From NCBI RefSeq assembly GCF_032854445.1, contig NC_088300.1, forward strand, positions 56,208,984 to 56,272,983: DNA of 64,000 nucleotides, written 5' to 3'. Of the stretch, positions 25,007 through 38,400 are shown piece by piece. The notes under the pieces are model-generated. The model was given only the letters and a program-made list of their open reading frames with translations. It had not been told where the DNA came from and did no database searches. The stretch's first letter is position 1. Each line of letters begins with the position of its first letter. The stretch comes from Liolophura sinensis. Lineage: Eukaryota > Mollusca > Polyplacophora > Chitonida > Chitonidae. A program made the translations under genes and the position numbers.

Positions 25007-25096
25007 GGATAACTGTAAAAGTGTGATAGTTTTGTTAAGGCTTTGCTGAAATATTTTCGAGTATGGCAGATCACACTAATCAAATAAATAAATTCA
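25007..25096 (+). mobile_element. Decayed SINE family 1 tail
   Basis: The stretch 'tgaaatattttcgagtatgg', then 'cactaatcaaataaataaat', is the 3' end of the family. The rest is unrecognisable. Confidence 0.55.
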
Positions 25097-25099
25097 GTG

Positions 25100-27840
25100 A
25101 TTCTGAGAAGTCTACTTGACATGCTTGAATGCAAAGGAATCAATGAAAACAGGAGAGTCAACTAGCACTGAAGAGCAATGAATAAATATGTATTTATCTA
25201 TAGATGTACATGTACAGTTCATAAGGAAATGCTAACCACAAACATTTCGCGTCCAATACATATCACAAATATAGTGCTGGAGAACCAGCCATTCCAACAC
25301 TGATACTGTACTACACTGCAATAACATTAGAGCCTGGAGCTTACAGCTTGTCTCTGTCTGGGACATGCGCAGTGTACACCATCAGAAGCAGACAACATTA
25401 TTCGTGTACAACTAGCTGGTGCAGATCTCCCATCTGAGAGATGGGAAGAGCGAGTATACCACAGACCTTTACTAATGTACACCAAGTGCTTCTCTCTCAA
25501 AAAGAGAAGCGTTGAATACTGGGAGTATCATCCTTGGACCTCCCACAGGCATTGTGATAAGAACAGGCAGAGGAGTGGTAATAAAATTTACAGTTGCTGG
25601 AATGAAAGTTAACATTATGGAAACTCTGTGTCAATGGGATGTACAGAAGCTGTGGTCATGTTGTTACTCTAGGTTATGCTCAAACAGTAGACTATGGTGA
25701 GTGATCCAAATTCCAAACAGAACACAGGAGACGAACGCTGTGGCAAGAAGGTAAATTCTTCTCCTGTTTAACACATTGCCGTGATGTCGGAACAAAATTA
25801 CTTGGTTTTATTAATTAGTGTAAAAAAAATCCATCAACATAACAATTTTGTCCACTGTTCAAAAGTTGTCGCTACAACATGCAAAACTGTCAACACATTA
25901 GATTTGATCTTCCTTAGCACAAACACTTACCCAGGTCCATAATCTTTCCCAATACTTTCATCCAGACATAAGCACTCGTACACCATGTGATCACAACAAA
26001 TTATCCCATTCCACATGTTCACAGAAATTTCAATGAAATATACAGATTTGTCTACATGGATGAACTTAGCTTCTTTATAATTCTTGTCAGTAAAAACAAT
26101 ATTTTAGAATCATATTTACTGCTGACCCAATTCCACTTGCACTTTGGTCATAGACATATTTCCAGTTTCCACATTCTAAAGAGGAATTTTTTCAACACCC
26201 TGTCTTCTAAACCATTCAATAGCCTGCAGTTTCACCAGTTTCCTTACAGCAGAAATTATCCCAGAATGTGATAATAGTTTCTTAATCAGCAAGATTAGGA
26301 CATGCAGCATTGTTAGTATTTAACAAGAAATTTCATGTCGAAGGATCTTTGAGTTTTTCCCTCAAAATCTATGCACTTTCAATCAGTGAACATAGTTACA
26401 GGACCATAGTAATTGTTATCAGGGACTCTATCAGTCTATCAACATCACTGGGTATCAATCTTTTTAAAATTTGTGAAAATAATTGATTTGTCTGTGCCAT
26501 TTCAAGTTGCTATTGCAGGACCTCCCAGTACAATCAGTTCTAATCAAGGATTTCTTGAGTGCAGTTACTGTGTCTAACTGCAGTCATGACAAACCATATG
26601 TTTCTCTCACAAGATAAACTTATCAGGCAAAACCACTATTTATCAAAGGAGAAATTTCAGGTTACTCTTACTCAATGGCACTGTCACCTTATTTTCTTAC
26701 GTGAACTCACTTAAGTAAATGCTGAACTTAAAGTGTTATATACACTGGAGATACAAAGGAAAATTTGAGCACAAATGAGAGTGTAGATGAATTACTTAAT
26801 GAAGAAAGAATACATGCTAGTAATGACAAATAATACACTAATAATTTTGCTGTTGATGTAATGACATCAAAGTGAACTTCTTTATGGACATTCCACTCTC
26901 TACTGACGTACATGTACCGATATTCAGAAACCTATATTTCACTTTCCTATACCTGTGGATCAGACAATCCTTTGATGATGCAACAACCTTATGTTCTTCT
27001 ATTCAGAAGGACAATAGTCTAACTCATGACTATTACATTGTTTATATAAGGTTAATAGATTCTTAATGGAGTACATTTGCTTCTTAATTAATAGCACAGA
27101 GACAAACTTTGGCTGATGATACAACATACTTACATACATACCCAGTGCATGTTTGTGCTTTTTTTTTTTTTTGGTTTTTGTTTTGTTTTTTTTTTTGTTT
27201 TTTTTTTGGTAATAGACTTGTACTTGTGATTTTGTAATCCCTCTCATGAAAACACCTAAAGCTTGCGTAGAGTTGACAGAAACCTGAAGAAACTGCTATA
27301 AAATAGCTTTTGGCACCCAAAAAATTTTTGTTATCTCGATGTTGCCAAGAACAGATACAATAGAACCTACATCACTACCTTGATTTTTGTTTCTGTTACT
27401 TAGAATTAAACTTTCCTTAATAGTACGGTGAAGATACTAGTGACAAAAATCGTCTGGACAACTATCTCACAGGTATGCCCACATTCACAATTTCTGTCCC
27501 TGGCCTTGGGGCAAGTAATGAAATACTGTAATGACAGGAAAGTTTGGTTTAAACCCACTACATAGTGCTGCAAGGGAAGAGAAACCCTGCAGACTAAGGC
27601 TTTGGAATAATAAATAACCATACTCTGGGACAGCTCATTTAGCAACATCAAGGCAGACTTACTAACTTATTGGATTTCCCGTCTCGTATAAAATTGTAGT
27701 CAAATTACTAAGACAGGATGTGAGACATACCATCTCAACTGAATACGAAACAAAGTTCCCAAGCAAAATTCGAGATAGTTTACCAAGACCAAATGTTTGA
27801 TGTGCTGCCTGGACACCAATATCAGACGAAGTTCCCAGTT
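25100..27840. other. Gene-free stretch
   Basis: Open frames here are short and without recognisable motifs. A T-rich run at 27161-27209 (poly-T broken by single Gs) may be a transposon tail on the minus strand. The 25300-25720 part is slightly less AT-rich, but I see no splice-bounded exon. Confidence 0.4.
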
Positions 27841-27859
27841 AGAATTCCAGAGAAATGTC

Positions 27860-28420
27860 AAATGACTTAGGTGACATCTCAGACAAACCACCCAGATGAC
27901 ATGACAAATGACTTGTCCAAAAAAAACCCACAGATGACCTGTGACACAAACCACCCAGAAGGCATGTCATACAAACTACTTCGATGGCATGTTGCACAAA
28001 CCACCTTGATGGCATGTCAGACAAACCACCTAGTCTGCATGTCAGACAAACCACCCAGACCACATTTCAGACAAACCAACCAGTCGAAGTGTCACACAAG
28101 CCACCCAGACGGCATGGCAGACAAATGGCCCAGATGGCATGTCACACAAATCACCCGGGCCGGGTGTCACACAAACCACTTGAATAACACGTCACACAAA
28201 CCACTCATATGACATGTCACACAAACCACCCAAAGGGCATGTCAGACTAACCACCCACATGACATGTCAGACAAACCACCCACATGACATGTCAGACAAA
28301 CCAGCCAGATGATGTGTGAGACAAACCACCCAAACGGCATGTCAGAGAAACCAGCCAGATGACATGCCAAACAAACACCCGGACAGCATGTCAGACAAAC
28401 CACCCACATAGGATGTCCTA
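27860..28420. repeat. 25-bp minisatellite
   Basis: About 22 tandem units of roughly 25 bp, typified by 'acatgtcagacaaaccaccc' plus 'acatg'. Most units differ from each other; two to three adjacent units near 28236-28300 are almost identical, suggesting recent expansion there. Open frames through the array on either strand are by-products. Confidence 0.9.
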
Positions 28421-28429
28421 GGATGTAAC

Positions 28430-29480
28430 TACAGGCATGAGGACTTCATGGAAACGATCGTTCCGTTTCCCACAAAAAAAGGCTTGGCTACTCACTCAGT
28501 ATTGCTTAGCAACCACTGAACAGAGTTAATAGTCCGGAGGCTTGAGTTATGAGCCTTCAAATTGTGACTAAGGTGTTGCTTGGCGCTTGTACTTTGTTGC
28601 CATGAGTGGTCTCGTGAATGCTGGGCCTTTTTTCAATCTCTCTATGTATAGCGAGCCTGCAATGCTATCTGCCACGATAGACAGGAAGTAGCACAGCCGA
28701 TAAATTACAAGTAGGACAGAAAGCCAGTCAAGGTCCTTGACCAAGGAAGTTGTGATTCATGTGAAATTTGAATTCTGAGATTCGTCTGATTGTAAGGCTG
28801 TTGTGGAAGTTGTATTTAACGTATGATGCATTGTACGCTTCTGGTAGGGGAGAAAACTCAAACTGGCAAAGTTGTAGTACTCAGTTCTCTCCCTTCTTTT
28901 TCCTTAGTTTGCAGTCAAATACCTCAATCATTCAGTGACAGTTCATTAATTTTTAACAAAAACAAGAGTGATTATGGTAATTTTTACTACAAAAAGTAAA
29001 TGAAAATTAGATCTGCAAGAAATGCCAAACACCAAAATGTATTTGATGAAATGCCATTAACACAAAAATTATTACAGGTAAATCAGTTCATACAGCAGAA
29101 ATTGTTGGGAACCAAAAAAACGTTTCCCACTGTTTCCCAGTTCAAACGTACATGGAACCAAAGAAATCCCAGCAATTCCGAAATCCTCATGCCTGCACAT
29201 CCCAAGCAGGTGTCTAGACAGACTTTATGAAAGCTGTTGTGAGTGAGGTGTGTGTAATCTTCAACCTCAACTGTGACATTCTAAACTGTTCAAGGTGACA
29301 ATTATCTAGAGTAGACGATGACAAGTGGTACCCATACAATCAACATAGAGTCATATATACAGATCAAGCTACTTGTAAACAACATTAAATGCTATGATGA
29401 AAGTGATTCTGTTATCCAGTGTTGATTTGCCCTGAAAGGGTTCTCATCTCAGGATGAAAGTGACCTTCTGTGTCTGCTTC
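28430..29480. other. Flank downstream of SHOC2, probably its 3' UTR in part
   Basis: Lies just beyond the SHOC2 stop codon on the minus strand. No poly(A) signal stands out and no other gene is seen. A 76-codon plus-strand frame at 29000-29230 has no recognisable family. Confidence 0.4.
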
Positions 29481-32400
29481 TTACATCTGACAGTATGGAC
29501 CTTGAAGTTTTAAATACTGAAAATGAAAGACAGGAAAAAAAAATGTATTAACTTTCACCATAAAATATCTAATACTACCTTTCGATAGGCTGAAATTATT
29601 TTGAGGGCATATAATGCCTTACACAACTAACACAATTTCTTGCTAAAAGAAACAGTCCCACCAATTTTCAATATCTTAGCTTCAAAGATATCAATGAAAG
29701 AGTAATAAAGCCTAAAAAATATTTGAAAATTTTAACTGCATATTGAAGCCATGAAATTAAATTAGTGAAAAAAAAATTATTTTGAAAAACAATTTTTTTT
29801 TACAATTTTCTCTTCATTACCATTAATTCAAAAGTTACATGAATTTGAAAGTGTTTTTGAGAGCAACATTCTTTAAGCTTTATTGATCAATATTTTGGGC
29901 TACACAAGGCAAAATGTGGAATTTTGCTTAAGATGTATTGTAGTATCCTTAAACAAGTGGAGATAACTTACGTCTTCCCACAGAAAAATCTATATGTAAA
30001 CAGATTTTTGCTCCCAGATTTCCACAGTTTCATCAAAGTCTAAACAACAGTTTTGATGTATCTATTTTTGAGCCTATGAAACCAATCAACTTGTGGGGTG
30101 AAACTCTGCAATCAATCTGCCTTTATCTAAGTACACAGATTATTAGCACATCTCTACTTACAGATTACAGGTCCAGATTTTTGACGATAACAAAGACATG
30201 GTTGCACAGTGTGACATTCTTACTTGTATCACAAGAGAAGGTCCTCTGGCCACAATTTCTGTTGGGATCTGACTCAGCGGGCAATTCTCTATACTCATTA
30301 TCTGTAGGTTACTGCACAAGGCCAACTCGTACGGCAAGCTGTGCAACTCCGGGTTATCATTTATATACAAAGACTCCAAATTCTCCAAAGTACCTGGAAA
30401 ATATATCAAAACTGTTAACGTGTGATCAGAGAAAATTGAAACAACTTGATGGTTTAAGTCATACATTTTATTTTGTATACAAGATGTATATCACCTAACA
30501 TACTGATTAGGCCTCCAGAGAGCAGATATAGATGAATGAACATCCTGACCTGAACGAGGCAGCAAGAGACATACATGTGGGGTAGGGGGCTTGCCTGTAA
30601 GAAACTAAAGATGACTGTAAAAACAAACCAGTCAGATACCATACAAACTTACCAATGGCACACAGGACTGGAGGACAATTAGTAAAGCTTGACATTTATT
30701 TGTTTATTCAATTGGTGTTTATGCCATACTCAAGAATATCTCACTTATACAATGGCGGCCAGCATTATAGTGGGAGGAAACCGTGCAGAGCTCGGGTAAA
30801 GCATGATAGGAAACCATCATGAGCTGGACTTGAACTCACAGCAACCACATTGGCGAAAGGCTCTTGGTTCATTGCACTGCCCTGGCATGCTAACCACATC
30901 CACCACGGAGGCCCCTAGTTGGATATTTACGGGTAATTCTCCATCACCATTTAAAAACAGTGTATCAGAATAACTGAATATGGCTACAACTTGCCTATTT
31001 CCACTGGCAGAGAAGTCAAGTTGTTCTCTCCAGCCCCTAAATATTGCAGATTTGTCAAGCACCTGGAATGTAAAACAAAACCATGTTGAAAAAGTTGAGT
31101 ATTAAGACTTCACGAACCTCAGCTATTATTTACCAACAAATACACTTAAAAGTCCAAAAGGGTTTAGATTTAAATCTAACTTTTCATTTGATAATTACAA
31201 ATGTATCCATATTCACTACTATTGATGGTTTCAGTTAAATCTATCCATACAAGAATTACTAATATTTCATGCACTTCTTCAAAATTAAATTAAAGCTCAC
31301 CCGATCTGCCTGGGTAGACTAGTCAGCTGGTTTGACTGCACAACCAGTTTTGTCAAGTCTCTCAGACTTCCTGAAACACAAAAGCATAATTCTAAAGGAT
31401 ATAGTGGAAGTCTCAGAAAACAATGACTTCGTATCATAAATGATCTCAAAACTAATGTCTCTTTCGAACCTATTTTTCTCCAGACTCACCTATTTCTGCT
31501 GGTAAAGATTCCAATTTATTTTCCTCCAAATCTAGCACTCTCAGTTTCTTCAGGTTGCCTATACTGGCTGGTAATCTCTGCAAAGAAAACAGGTCACTCA
31601 TGCCGTTACCACCTATCGCAAAACCAGCAAACTCAGAGAGACTTGTAGCACAACTGATGGGAAATAATACTAAACTCAAGACTATTAGCTTCAAATTACA
31701 TGTATATATATTACATTGTTACCGTTTGGATCCATTTTATATCCACTTCAAGAAAAAGAATAAAAAGAATAACATCAGGAAAACAGTTTTGCTTTTCACA
31801 TAGTTAGTATATGTACATCTAGTAAACAACATACATACACTACTTTCTGAAAACTAAGAGACAACTGTAATTTTTTCCTGTCCACATAACTAATATCTGC
31901 CTCAAAAATTAGAAGAATTACAGTACAAGTATTCATCATTTCTCTTAATCAATTTGTGAAACATCATATGAAACTTCCACCACTGAGAATGACATTATAC
32001 AAAACATAATAATACATACCTTTAACAGATTATTACTAAGAATTAACACCTCAAGCTTCTGTAAGTTTTGAATATCATCTTGAATTTTGGCCAACTGGTT
32101 TGTACCCAAGTTCAGCTCCACCATGTTTGTCCATGTGCCAATGTCTATCAAAAAAATTATATTAACACAATATGAAAGCATTTTCAACCAATTACAAAAC
32201 ATATCCACTAAATAATAAAACAAACTGAACAAACTCGTACATCCATGAAATTATTTGCACATAGTCGAGACGTCTTCACAGTATAAGAATAAACATGATC
32301 AGACAACATACCCAATGGCAGAGATGTCAGCTGGTTATCCTTCATGTTCAACTTGGTCAAGCAATTGGCCCGGGAAAAAATCCCAAAGGGTATCTTATTG

Positions 32401-35400
32401 ATCTGATTGTGCTCCATATTTATTGACTGTAAAGAATAATCAAGGATTCATATTTAATAAGTGTGAAACGAAATCATCAACAACAATTACAGCCTTTTAT
32501 GTAGAATAACAGAAATGACATGAAGGACAGTTTGCACAGCTTTAACCACGTAACAGACAAATTAACCACTATAATATATATGCTATGTCCTTTCCTGAAC
32601 ATGTTTTGAGATTTGTCTACAAAGTTTCATATAATTTATTTAAAACGTATAGATATCATTATTAGGGTGACAGAATTCAGTTTTGAATTAAATACATGTA
32701 CTAAAAGGGCAGTATCACATACCATGGTGACTACAACCATACCAACAATTCCAGAACATATAAAACTTACATATACTGAGCAGAACTGTGATGGCCCTCC
32801 TGTTGGGTAAGACTGGCAATTGTTCCGTGATAATGTAATACTGGTCAGGTTAGTCAGGCTTGACAACAGACCCTCCTGTAATAACAAATATGGAGAGATA
32901 ATGTAATACTGGTCAGGTTAGGCAGACTTGAGAACAGACCCTGCTGTAATAACAAATATGGAGAGATAATGTAATACTGGTCATGTTAGGCAGATATAAC
33001 AGACCCTTCCGAGATAACAAACAATATAATGTAATACAGTTTAGGTTAGTCAGATCTGACAACAGACCCTAGTGTAATAACAAATACGGAGAGATAATGT
33101 AATACTGGTCAGGTTAGGCAGACATAACAGACCCTTCCTAGATAACAAACAATATAATGTTATACAGTTTCGGTTAGTCAGACCTGACAACAGATCTTCC
33201 TGAAATAACAAATACATCTCATCAATAAGTATGGCATTATGCAACATAGACAATGCTACATTTTGACAACATATACATGTCAGTGAATCTATTTAGGCAT
33301 TAATATAAAAACAAATAGATCATTTCCTTGAAACCAAGAGTAATGGGATAATAAACGCTTACCGGCAACTGAGATATGTTATTTCCTTCCACGCTGAACT
33401 CATCCAGATTAACACAATTTGCCAGTGATTTAGGTAGCCCTGATAAACGGTTATACCTGTAACATACAAAACAGTGGATGCATTCTGTTTGCAGACTGCT
33501 TTGCTAGGCAATACAATATTCAGATAATCTGGTGTGATTTGAAAGCCAAGGCAACTTGAAAACTACAAGTGACAGGTACATGCGGCTTCATCTTCTGTAT
33601 CAACATGTCTGATAAACACAATGTTAACATTTTTGTTATTCCGTCATCCTAAGGGGAAATTGCACACTCTGGGTCATTTTAGTATTGACAGTTTGTATAC
33701 AAATGAACAAATATGAGCAGCACATACCTCAGGCCCAATCTGGTCAGGGATCGTAGATGGCCTATTGATTCTGGGATGTCTAGCAACTCATTGTGCTGCA
33801 GGTCCAACGAACTTAACTGTACACAATTACCAATTTCTGCAAAAATATACACACATGCAATTATTGCCAGATTTTCCTTACCATGTAAACAATGTCTTGA
33901 TTTATTTATTTATCTGACTGGTGTTCTATGCCATACTCTTATATATCAACAGTCAGCATTATGGTGGGAGGAAACTAGCCAGAGTCCGGGGGAAACTCAC
34001 GATCATCCACATGTTGATGGCAGACCTTCCCAACTACGACCGGAAAGGAAGCCAGCATTAGCTGGACTTGAACTCACAGAGATGAGTTGACAGTAGTGAG
34101 ATGCTACTAGATCACAATGATCAGCAACAATGAGATAACATCATACACCAATGTCAATAATAGTAATGTTGAAAAAATCATATACCAGATACCAGAAAAT
34201 CTTGTGCAGTATGAATCATGACGTAATACAGGTGATGTTGAAGTCGTCATGACGCTTTGGGATGGCAGGTCTCATGAACTTACTTGGAAATATGTATGTT
34301 TATTGCGAAATGTTTTCATTCAATTCTTCATATAATGATTAAATTCTTCAAAATTTTGTGCTCGAGGATACTAAACACACACAAACAGCAAAGGTCTTAC
34401 CTAGAGGAAGGTGTTCCAGATGATTATGAGAAACATCAAAGGTTACAAGATTCACGAGCTTGCCAACACCACGAGGCAAATCTTTGATTTTGTTTTCTCT
34501 CAAACTTAACATAGTTAAACTCTGTAAATGAAACACAGAACAAGATGTACATTATCTGATTCACTTTTTTCCTTTTTTATTAATATAGCAAATCAGGATA
34601 TTAAAAAACCCAGCTACATGTAACATCTTACTTTAACCATGATGTTTTCCCTGCCTTACAGGTCATCAAGAACCATAACACTGATTAGTTGCTGATCATA
34701 TCTCCTTCTGCCACCCTATAGCAGGCAAATAAAAAGGTCAAAAAATCTTCTCTCTCTCTTTTTTTTTTTTTGGGAGGGGGGGGGGGACTAACTAATCTAT
34801 TATTGCTTAACATCATAGTCAAGAAACCTTCAATTATATTAGTCGGTTTTATCCAGAGGTAAACAAGTTGCTGACAGCCTAGGTAAAGTACGTGTCGTCT
34901 TATTGCTATGATTGTCAAGTCCCAAAGAACAGTTATAATAGGGGAAATTGTGTGCCTTAAGGTTAGCAGTCATGCACCTTATCCATTGAGCTACATCCCA
35001 CTCAGAGCTGTTAAAAATATTTTTTTTTAACATTGCAATTCAACTCACCAAAAAAGTAGTAACACGAAAATAATGTTGTTCATGTCAAGATTTTAGGTCA
35101 TGTACATATTTTCACTGAATGCACATGATAAAGTTTATGTGCATAAGTTACACATATTTGTTTAATAACTGTCAGTTTAAATATTTGTTAATAACCTTAT
35201 AAAACTGAACATTCTTAGAACTAGTACTTACAGTCAAATTACAAATATCTTCATCTACGTGTTTGATCCTATTGAACCTTAGGAAAAGAGTTTGCAGGGA
35301 TCTCAACTTGTACACAACATCTGGTATCTGCAAAACATCAAAAATATTAAGATACATTTATCACCTTCAAAGATTCCTTCACACCTTTCAAAACACAGAT

Positions 35401-38400
35401 ATACAATAACCGATACAAAGACAAATATTTAACATGCACGCACATTATAAACATTAATGGGCACAAACAAATGGACTACATATTTTTGTAGAAATATTTT
35501 CAATGGCCACTATATCACAAAACTTTGGAAGTCATACTTCTTGTTATTTTTTTTGTAGAACACTTTGTCTAAGTTGTATTGCTTTCATGTCATTTAGGAG
35601 GAAAGCTACCAAAATTGATCTATAAGGTTTTGTGAAAGAGGGCACTGAACTGAAGTTTGAATAATTGATGAATGCGGTGTGGTAATGAATACTGTCCAAT
35701 CCAATATGCAATATCCATATAGCCAGAGAGAAAGCAAGCATCTGCTGGATTTGAAATAACAGTGATGAATGATAGAGGCTATAAACTAAGATCTACAAAA
35801 GACCTACTCTCTTTCACCGAAAGTTAAGCTTTTTTTTGGAAGTTTTGCTTACAGCATACAAAGGAACTCTCAAACTCAAAAAGATAATGGTTTTAAGGGA
35901 ATTGAAGGAAGTTATGTCAAAAACTGAAAACATGCTTTTTATCTTTTAATAACCCCTCCCTTTTGTCAAGACATCAGCCTAACCCCTCCCAAATCCATAG
36001 TGTATATATGTCCTTACCTGTCAATAACACAAATTGATGGCTGCAAAGCTTGTGACAGTTTTCTTCAGGCATACATGTATGAAACATGAAGTTGGTTAGG
36101 TAGGACTTACCTCGTTGAGTTTGTTATGCCTTAAATCCAGAACCCTTAGTTTCACTAGACTTTCCAGAGAGTCTGGTAGTGTGGTGAGGGAGTTCTCGCT
36201 CAATGCCAGAGTCTGTAAGCTGGTCAGGTGACCTATCTCCGCAGGTAAAGACACCAGCCGGTTGCCATACAGGTAGAACTCCGCAAGCTGGGTCAACTGT
36301 GACAGAAACAAGTTTACACATGTTAATTTACTAGATGCACATGTAGTTTATCTTTCTTATCAGCTCATTTCTGTCTGACAGAATCCTGTAGATTTGGGAC
36401 AGTAAATGTGGTCTGTTTATGAAAAAAATCTGAACGAGACCCTACATTCCTGTTCACAATCAGCAACATTCCCAGCACTGTGCTCTGACACTTTTGCACT
36501 CTCTCCAATTTCTTAGTTTCTTATTTGTCCCTACGTTAATTTATCCTAAATTCAAGAAAAAAAAAATTAAATGCAAACAAAGGCCTAATTACCAAGAAAC
36601 GAGAATAAATAATACTTAAACTACGACAACTATAGCATTTAACCTATGTATTTCTAAAATCACTTGTCCAAAATGACTTTTTCATGTCAAATTTTTGAAC
36701 GAACGAACTTCATACCACGGAACTTTGACTTGATTGCGTTTTTTTTATGCCGCACTCAAGATTATTTCGCTCATATGATGGAGGCCAGCATTATGGTGTG
36801 AGGAAGCCAAGCAGAAACCCACAAGTCCATGACCATCCTCAGGTTGTTGACACACCTCTCGCTTACGACTACTAAAATGATGACAACACAAATGTGTGAC
36901 AGCCCTATTACAGTCATATCTCAGTTGATTGGGCCAAGAACACATCACCAATTTCAACTGAACAGCTCAGGTTGACTGCTTCCTGTACTCTGATGTGTGT
37001 ATGTGTGTGTGAACTGAATCCTTTTCAGTTTTTGCCCACTGGCAATAAACCACTCACAGTAGCTACTCTTGTCATAAAAAGCACTGGAATCTGATTACGC
37101 ATATCTCTCTTTTATCAGAAGTGTAACTACCACTGCCTGCATGCTTGTCTTTACATTAAGAAACTTACCTCTTTGACTGAACTAGGCAGAACAGTTATCT
37201 GTAAATAAATATGCATACATGTATGAACTCTTATTAAATCAAACACAAGAACTTTTAATTTTCATTCGGCAAACTAGACTTTCAATGTAACAGTTATACC
37301 AGGCACAGTATATCTCAGTATGTACTTTACTTAATCACCTCTTTTTAATCACAATGTTAGATCTGTTGTGTTCATCAGACATCTCCGTATTAAAAAGCCA
37401 GACAAGAGTAGGCAAGTGTGCACTACCAGGAAATGAGATAAACTGTGAGATAAACAATGCTCTGTATCTTTGGTGATGCTGTGTATTGTAATAATCTGAT
37501 CACTGACAATACATCCAAAATATGTTAAGCTCCTTTGTGATTTAAAAAATGTATTGCAGTGAATCGATTTCTCCAAAATTACAGTTGTAATTTTAAATGG
37601 CCAAAAATTTATGCCCTTGGAAATGTTTTTCTAAAGTTCTAACACTGTTTCTCACCTGTGATTTACTGAGATCCAGCCTTTGAGCACCCTCTTCCTTACA
37701 CTTGTTGAACTCTTTGGCAACATCCTGTGAAAATTAAACATATAACCTGAGTACAGTCCATCCACTCAGAAAGATCTGGTTATAAGGATTGTGAACTGAT
37801 CTGCTGAAACCTATCTTCGTACATAAAATTTCTATTGGTATTGGGACCAGCCTTCCAGCTGCTCTTATACTAGCAATATCTATTGGAAATTTCCCTTTAG
37901 CTGATTTGGTTGAGTGCTGGATTATGGACATGGAGATTCAAGCTTAAATCATGATGTGACCCATAGCAGAAATCTTTCATTCCTCACACCTGTAAACACT
38001 GCCAAATACTATCATACATGATACAGATTAAACAGAATTCTGGGACACAATGCCTCATATATGTCTAAGAAACATACTGATACCGATGAACCAGTTGATA
38101 TACCCATCTCGCCTACCCTTTGGGTATAATTATATCTAGGGCTAAAAATTCTACTCACCAAGTCTGCCTTCACAGTTTTCTTTGTGCCAGGTCCTACAGG
38201 TTTTGGCTTGTTCTGGCCTGGAGGTGTTACTGTGACCTGTTTTGGTTTGGGAGGGTCCACCGTCATGGAGGCTAGGCTACCCTTCTTTTCCTGCAAAGAG
38301 TGGAAGTACTTGATTACAACATAGTGTGTTAACTTCACCATAAAACTTGTATCCCTCCCCCTTTAGGACAAACTTTAGGTAACTTTAAGTATTTCTTTTA

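Noticed and set aside
27871-28212. 113-codon frame with repeated TNHPDGM-like units
   Set aside because: By-product of the 25-bp minisatellite; the opposite strand shows a similar repeat frame.
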